Of a DNA stretch of 64,000 nucleotides, positions 59,569 through 64,000 are shown piece by piece (the first letter of the stretch is position 1; each line of letters begins with the position of its first letter). The translations under genes and the position numbers were made by a program. The stretch lies in the NCBI GenBank assembly GCA_030789695.1, contig CM061132.1, positions 31,768,418 through 31,832,417 of the forward strand, in the 5' to 3' direction. Source of the stretch: Scilla litardierei (Eukaryota > Streptophyta > Magnoliopsida > Asparagales > Asparagaceae). The notes beneath the pieces are model-generated. The model worked only from the letters and a program-made list of their open reading frames with translations, made no database searches and had not been told where the DNA came from.

Positions 59569-60476
59569 TGTTAGGATTTGTTCTATGATCATTCTAGTAT
59601 GTGTCTTGTCATATGTGGCACTGGAGAATGTTGGATAGGTTGATATCCATGCCATATGTAGAAGAGAATGTTGGACAGTTTGTTGAACAGATTGTTGGAC
59701 CAGGATGTTCAACAAAATATGCTTACTTGCATATCTGGTTGCCGTGGTGCTTAATAGGATGCGTAACTGGAGCCAGCGTATTCCGCTTTTTCAATCTTGC
59801 TGTTTATGCGCTTATGGTGGTTATAAAATGATCTATTGTTGATTGTGCGTTATCTCTTGCGAATCGGTTGAAGAGAGATTTTCGGCAAATCAATACTCTT
59901 ACCGCTGCCTCGTTCGGATCTAGTGGGATCTCGTAACCGCCGCTTTAGGATCTCTCGGGATCTCCTTCTTGTTGAAGATGGTACAGTTGTTGCTGAAGAT
60001 GGAGCCGAATCTAGGTTTGATTGCCTGCGTGGAAATTGAACCAAAGATGGCAGGGGCGTTCCCTTTTAAGCGCTGGGTTGATTGGCGGCTAGGGTTGACG
60101 CTTGAGTTTAAGAAGTTAAAGGATATTCTCCGGGAGGGAGGCCGACGGCTGCGACACGCAGGATCAAGGGAGTTGATCGAGTCGGTGGTGCAAGGGGAGC
60201 TTGCAGGCAAGGGGAGCTTGCCAAGAATACTTCACGGGGTTGATCGCGATCATCCCCTCACGGTTTGTTCTTTAAGGATGAGAGTGTTCTTCCTTATTAA
60301 AGCGTGAATTGTAGAATTTGTATTCTCCAAACTTTTTAGTGAAGTATTCAATTTTCTGGGCGTGGCCCCGCAGATGTAGGTGTGCGCACCGAACTGCGAA
60401 ACCAATTCTTGTGTGTCCTTGCATGGTGCATGCTTTTACGCTGTTTGCTATATTCTTTACTGCGTACTGAATTTCA
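59569..60476 (+). repeat. 3' LTR of element B
   Basis: 908 bp, no difference from 50505-51412 found by eye; followed by AGCAC at 60477-60481. Confidence 0.97.
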
Positions 60477-61298
60477 AGCACATTGATTGAAAATACTACA
60501 AACCTACTTAAAATCAACCGAAAGTGCTTTTGAATTAGGAAGAAAAGAACAATTGCAGGCATTAACAATGAGCGATAAACTGGAATGCTAACAAAACTAA
60601 AAGAAGCCAACCTATACCAATTCAACATAATAATTTACAAATTCAACAAACTACAAATTCGTTTAACATCAAACACAATTGCCATCTATTTGAAAAAATG
60701 GCATTCACAAATAACCAGGATAATGTAGATCGACTATAGCAAAGTTCAAATCACCACCAAGTTACTCAATAGTTGGTCAAAAATGCAAAAAATAGATCTA
60801 GCAGAAGCATACCTCGTAGAAAATCGTGATGTGTGAAGAGACGGAGCAAGGTAGGAGATTTATGAAGATAGGAGGCAATGAGGGAGATCAATGCCGATTG
60901 AAAAGATGAGAATCGGAGGAGGATCAATAGTTCAAGAGCGAGTGGACAAGCAAGTGATAATGAGATTGGAGAACACCATGATGTAGGAGATTAATGAAAA
61001 TTGGAATGAGAATGATCAGAGAAAGATAGAGAATTTGCGAGCAAGAGATTGGAGTGAGCAAGCGAGAGATCGAAGGAGGATTGAGCAAGTGCGGAGGGAG
61101 ATCTACAACGATCAGAAGGAGGGGGATCGGGGAGGTTCGAGATCGAGCGATCGAGAAGTCGAGACACTACTCACGATCTTTTGTATACATTTTCCTTGGG
61201 CCTATTGAGAGAAAATAATAGAGAGAAGTTTTGTTTATTTATTTTCCCTTCACTCTCCCCCTTGTTTTTTTCTTTTTGCTTCTTTCCAACTAGGAAAG
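60477..61298. repeat. Backbone segment S, copy 3, right part
   Basis: Equivalent of 47084-47909. Contains the empty site for element A (CTAAC, 60588-60592). Ends at GAAAG before element D. Confidence 0.88.
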
Positions 61299-61473
61299 TG
61301 TTATGAATAAGGGTGGCCTTTGGCCTCCCCTCATCTTTATCCCCTCATTACTCCCCATTATCCATACTAATGGGGACCTTTGGTATCCCAAGGCCTTTGG
61401 GCTTCTATGATTTTAATAAATAGAGAACCATGGTTTTGTGCCATGGTTACTCACTTTTCCTAATTATTCAACA
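61299..61473 (+). repeat. 5' LTR of element D
   Basis: 175 bp with TAATAAATAGAGAACC as promoter-like sequence near 61415-61430. The partner 3' LTR is outside the window. Confidence 0.8.
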
Positions 61474-61819
61474 CGTTATCAGTACGTTTGTCTCTACTTC
61501 TAGAGCTTCTCCTAAACATCCCCTAAAATCTCCCTTACCGCGCTAAGCAATCTATTATTGCAGCGATCTGTTGCGGCAAAACTTTTGCGCCATCGATCTC
61601 CGGAGCAGGGATTATTTTATCTACGGATTACATTTTTTCTTTCTTAGATCAACGATCTAGAGGTATAATTTCTTATCCCGTAGATACATAATATTCAAAA
61701 ACTCTATACATTTTTGCTCAAAATCTAGAACATACTACAGCTTCTCTTAGATTTTGGCATTTTGTTATTATTATCATAATATAACAACTTTAAAAAAAAT
61801 TAAAAACTCTTCATCTCTC

Positions 61820-62215
61820 CCCCGAAAGGGGCCTGCCCCTCTGCCCGCCGCCCCCCGGACGAGGGGCCCCTGTCGCCCCCCCGATGGGGGGGGAGGGGGC
61901 CCTGTCGTGCTGCCCCCCCTGACGGGGGGGCCTGTCGCGCCGCCCCCCGGATGGGGGGGGTCCTGTAGTGCCGCCCCCCTTGACGGGGCCCCTGTCGCGC
62001 CGCCCCCCGGGCGGGTGTCCCTCTGCTTGCCGTGCCCCCCCCCGTCCGGGGGGGGGGGGGGGCGATGGTGTCGCCCCCTGGACGAGGGGCCCCTCTGGCC
62101 ACCGCTCCCCCCGGACGGGGGGCTCCTCTTGCCGCTGCCCCCCCCGGACGGGGGGATCCTTTGTTGGCCGTCACCCCCCAGACGGGGGGATCCTCTATGG
62201 CGCTGGCATCGTCGA
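61820..62215 (+). repeat. GC-rich palindromic repeat block in the leader of D
   Basis: Imperfect direct repeats of about 30-40 bp, each carrying CCCCCCGGACGGGGG-type inverted repeats separated by CCTGTCGCGCCG-like strings; related block at 48420-48740. The open frames on both strands here are compositional. The first and last units are the best preserved. Confidence 0.8.
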
Positions 62216-63158
62216 CCGTTTTTCGTAGATGGGGGAGGGGGACAAGATCTGTAAGATGAGGGGTTGTGGGCTTTTTCACTCCTTTTATACGAACCCTAAA
62301 CTTTGTTGTATGGTTAGTGTACATTTAAGGTTGTTTTACTCCTATTGGGCATTTTATTTTTAATTTTAAAACACAATTACAGCCCATGGGTTTGCAGCCC
62401 AAAACTGAATTATCAATAAATTATTTTGGCTGTTTTTGGGCCTGCAGCCCACTCATAATCCCAAATATATTTAAACTTTAATTTAGAACTGATTTTTATA
62501 TCGGTCTTTTTTCTACTAAAATTCCTTATTATTAACAGAAAAATCCAGAAAATTCTGGAAAATTCCTAAAAAAATTGGATTTATTTTTTGTCCTTCACGA
62601 TTTAAAAATTACAAAGACCCTGAGACCGCTCTGTCTTTAGTTACCTAACCTAAAGATGAATGACGTTTCCCCGTGGTCCAAGTAATTTTTAAACCGTAAT
62701 TTATTTTGCCATATATGTTGTAAATGTATCTTTTGCCTGCGTAATTGCGTCAATTGAGTTATATTGCTTGTAGCACTTATTAACTACGTGGATGTTTAAT
62801 AAGACAAAATGTTTTTTTTTGGAATCGGCCAGTATTGATATCCTATTATTAATTTCCTTATCTTTGTATTTTTCTTTTATGAGAGAAATTGTAGTGAGGG
62901 TTTTATGTATATATGCCAAAGATCGGTGTTACTACCTATGAAGACGGAGTTGAAACTTGCACATATCTGGGACCCCAATGGGTTTCCAATTTGTATTTTT
63001 CTTTATTTCTGCTTTATGGACTGTAATACGGACTTTGGACATTGTATGTTTTGGGTATCTGGCCGATCCCCGCAATTTTTCTTATTTATTTCTTTAAAAT
63101 GAGCATGATTTTAAATCACTTATTATTAATTCATGCATATTTAATTGCATAGATATAA

Positions 63159-64000
63159 ATGGAAAAATTGGATAGCGTCGATTTCGAAGTACTTGACGTG
63201 ACAGGAAAGAACTATCTTAGCTGACGAGTGGACCTGAAGTTCCACTTGCGTTCTATGGCCCTCCTTCACTCAATTTTGGCCACCGTAGCGACCGTGACAA
63301 CTGCTAAAAATGTCCCAGAAGCGGCACCGCCATCTAGCAGTTCTCCTATAGTAGTCTCCAACATGGATAAGGCGAAAGCCATTATTTATATCAGGAGACA
63401 CATAGATCGGACCTTAAAGGCTGAATACTTAACGGTAGAAGACCCTCTTGAGTTGTGGACAGCACTTGAAGCACGTTATAGGCATCAAATAGATGTCATA
63501 CTGCCATGTGCAAGTTATGAGTGGGAAAACCTCCGCCTTCAGGACTATAAGTCCGTTGCTGAGTACAACTCAGCACTTCATAATATCACCTCATGACTGC
63601 AGTTGTGTGGTGAAGAAGTCTCGGAGCACCGCATGTTGGAAAAGACATTTACCTCGTTCCACGAGAAAGATGCCATCCTCATGCAACAGTACCGTGAACG
63701 CAACTTCACAAAGTTCTCTGATTTGCTATTTTTCCTCCTTAGGGCAGAGCAGAATATAGATGCATTACTGGCCACTCATAATCTGCGCCCAGTTGGTGCT
63801 GCCTGAAGCCCACCATGTTTCTCACCAGAAGTGGAAAAACAAGAAGAAGGCTAGACAGAACAAAGGAAAAGCTGCAATGAAGCAAGCAAGATCACCACCC
63901 CAGAACAATAATAACCAGAGGAAGAAAACTACACATGGAAGCGTAAGAACAATGCTCCAGTGTCAATTCCTAGGAAGAACTGTGAGGATAAATGCCATAG
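63159..64000 (+). pseudogene. gag: Element D gag (UBN2-type), broken
   Basis: ATG 63159 starts MEKLDSVDFEVLDVTGKNYL, then TGA at 63222-63224 where Trp is expected. The same frame continues (VVSNMDKAKAIIYIRRHID, LTVEDPLELWTALEARY, LRLQDYKSVAEYNSALHNI), has TGA at 63594-63596, and goes on to MLEKTFTSFHEKDAILMQQY. A frameshift near 63803 moves into a Lys/Gln/Asn-rich stretch, and another near 63910 leads toward a zinc knuckle (NCEDKCH) at the window end. It is dead as a coding frame. Confidence 0.85.

Larger units (their letters stand above)
50505..60476 (+). mobile_element. Element B: complete Sirevirus-like Copia retrotransposon
   Basis: 9972 bp with two 908-bp LTRs in which I found no difference, and a perfect target duplication AGCAC (50500-50504 and 60477-60481). 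The primer site, a single open gag-pol, a second open frame, two polypurine tracts and LTR promoters are all present. Everything needed for autonomous movement appears intact. Identical LTRs mean a very recent insertion. It is the best candidate for an active element in this window and may mobilise A and C. Confidence 0.97.
61299..64000 (+). mobile_element. Element D: short-LTR Copia retrotransposon, 5' part (runs off window)
   Basis: 175-bp LTR (61299-61473, TGTTATGAAT...TTCAACA), then CGTTATCAGTACG in the primer-site position, a leader of about 1.7 kb with a GC-rich repeat block (61820-62215), and a decayed gag from 63159. The LTR and leader match 47910-49021. The gag belongs to the group annotated as 'TNT 1-94-like' in plant genomes. 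Confidence 0.85.

Noticed and set aside
61754..62324. Pro/Gly/Arg-rich frames on both strands (166 and 174 codons)
   Set aside because: Compositional frames of the GC-rich repeat island in the leader of D; not shared in frame with 48420-48740.

Overview
This window is plant nuclear DNA made almost entirely of nested and rearranged LTR retrotransposons. Evidence for a flowering plant: Copia and Gypsy elements with plant-type domains and primer sites, a canonical plant U6 snRNA gene with an upstream sequence element (USE), and decayed plant gene fragments (an SDR reductase and a MYB/SANT-like gene). The species cannot be named from the sequence. No intact single-copy host protein gene was found.

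Layout. 1-11760: an AT-rich backbone segment ('S', copy 1) split by element A (1127-10956, minus strand), a Sirevirus-like Copia element with 900-bp LTRs and a downstream 'env-like' frame. 11761-15639: low-copy spacer with a U6 snRNA gene (13480-13581, minus) and an SDR pseudogene (about 13982-14180). 15640-37921: a 22-kb compound Gypsy (Tat/Retand-like) structure with three LTRs oriented <- <- ->, bounded by one 5-bp duplication GTAGT. It holds an 18.5-kb element (E1), with gag-pol on the minus strand, a minisatellite of about 33 x 79 bp and two related antisense genes on the plus strand. Fused to it head-on is a 3.8-kb 3' fragment (E2) of a sister element. 37922-42311: spacer, a segment 'X' (39195-40286) and a MYB/SANT-like gene fragment. 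42312-46530: element C, a gag-only, internally deleted Sirevirus relative with a truncated 5' LTR. 46531-49021: S copy 2, interrupted by a short-LTR Copia element D'. 49022-62476: a tandem duplicate of 39195-49021, with its own 6.4-kb deletion and carrying the youngest element, B (50505-60476, plus). 61299-64000: D, which runs off the window with a decayed gag.

How the parts work together. Element B looks complete. It has byte-for-byte similar 908-bp LTRs, a 5-bp target duplication (AGCAC), an initiator-tRNA-Met-type primer site, a 1645-codon gag-pol with all catalytic residues, a second 833-codon frame, and two polypurine tracts. It could serve A and C in trans, since their LTRs and primer sites are related. 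The S copies act as empty sites for one another, so the insertions and the duplication can be ordered. D inserted before the tandem duplication; B inserted after it; A inserted into another S copy. Decay is dominated by C-to-T change at CGA or CAG codons, as expected for methylated DNA.
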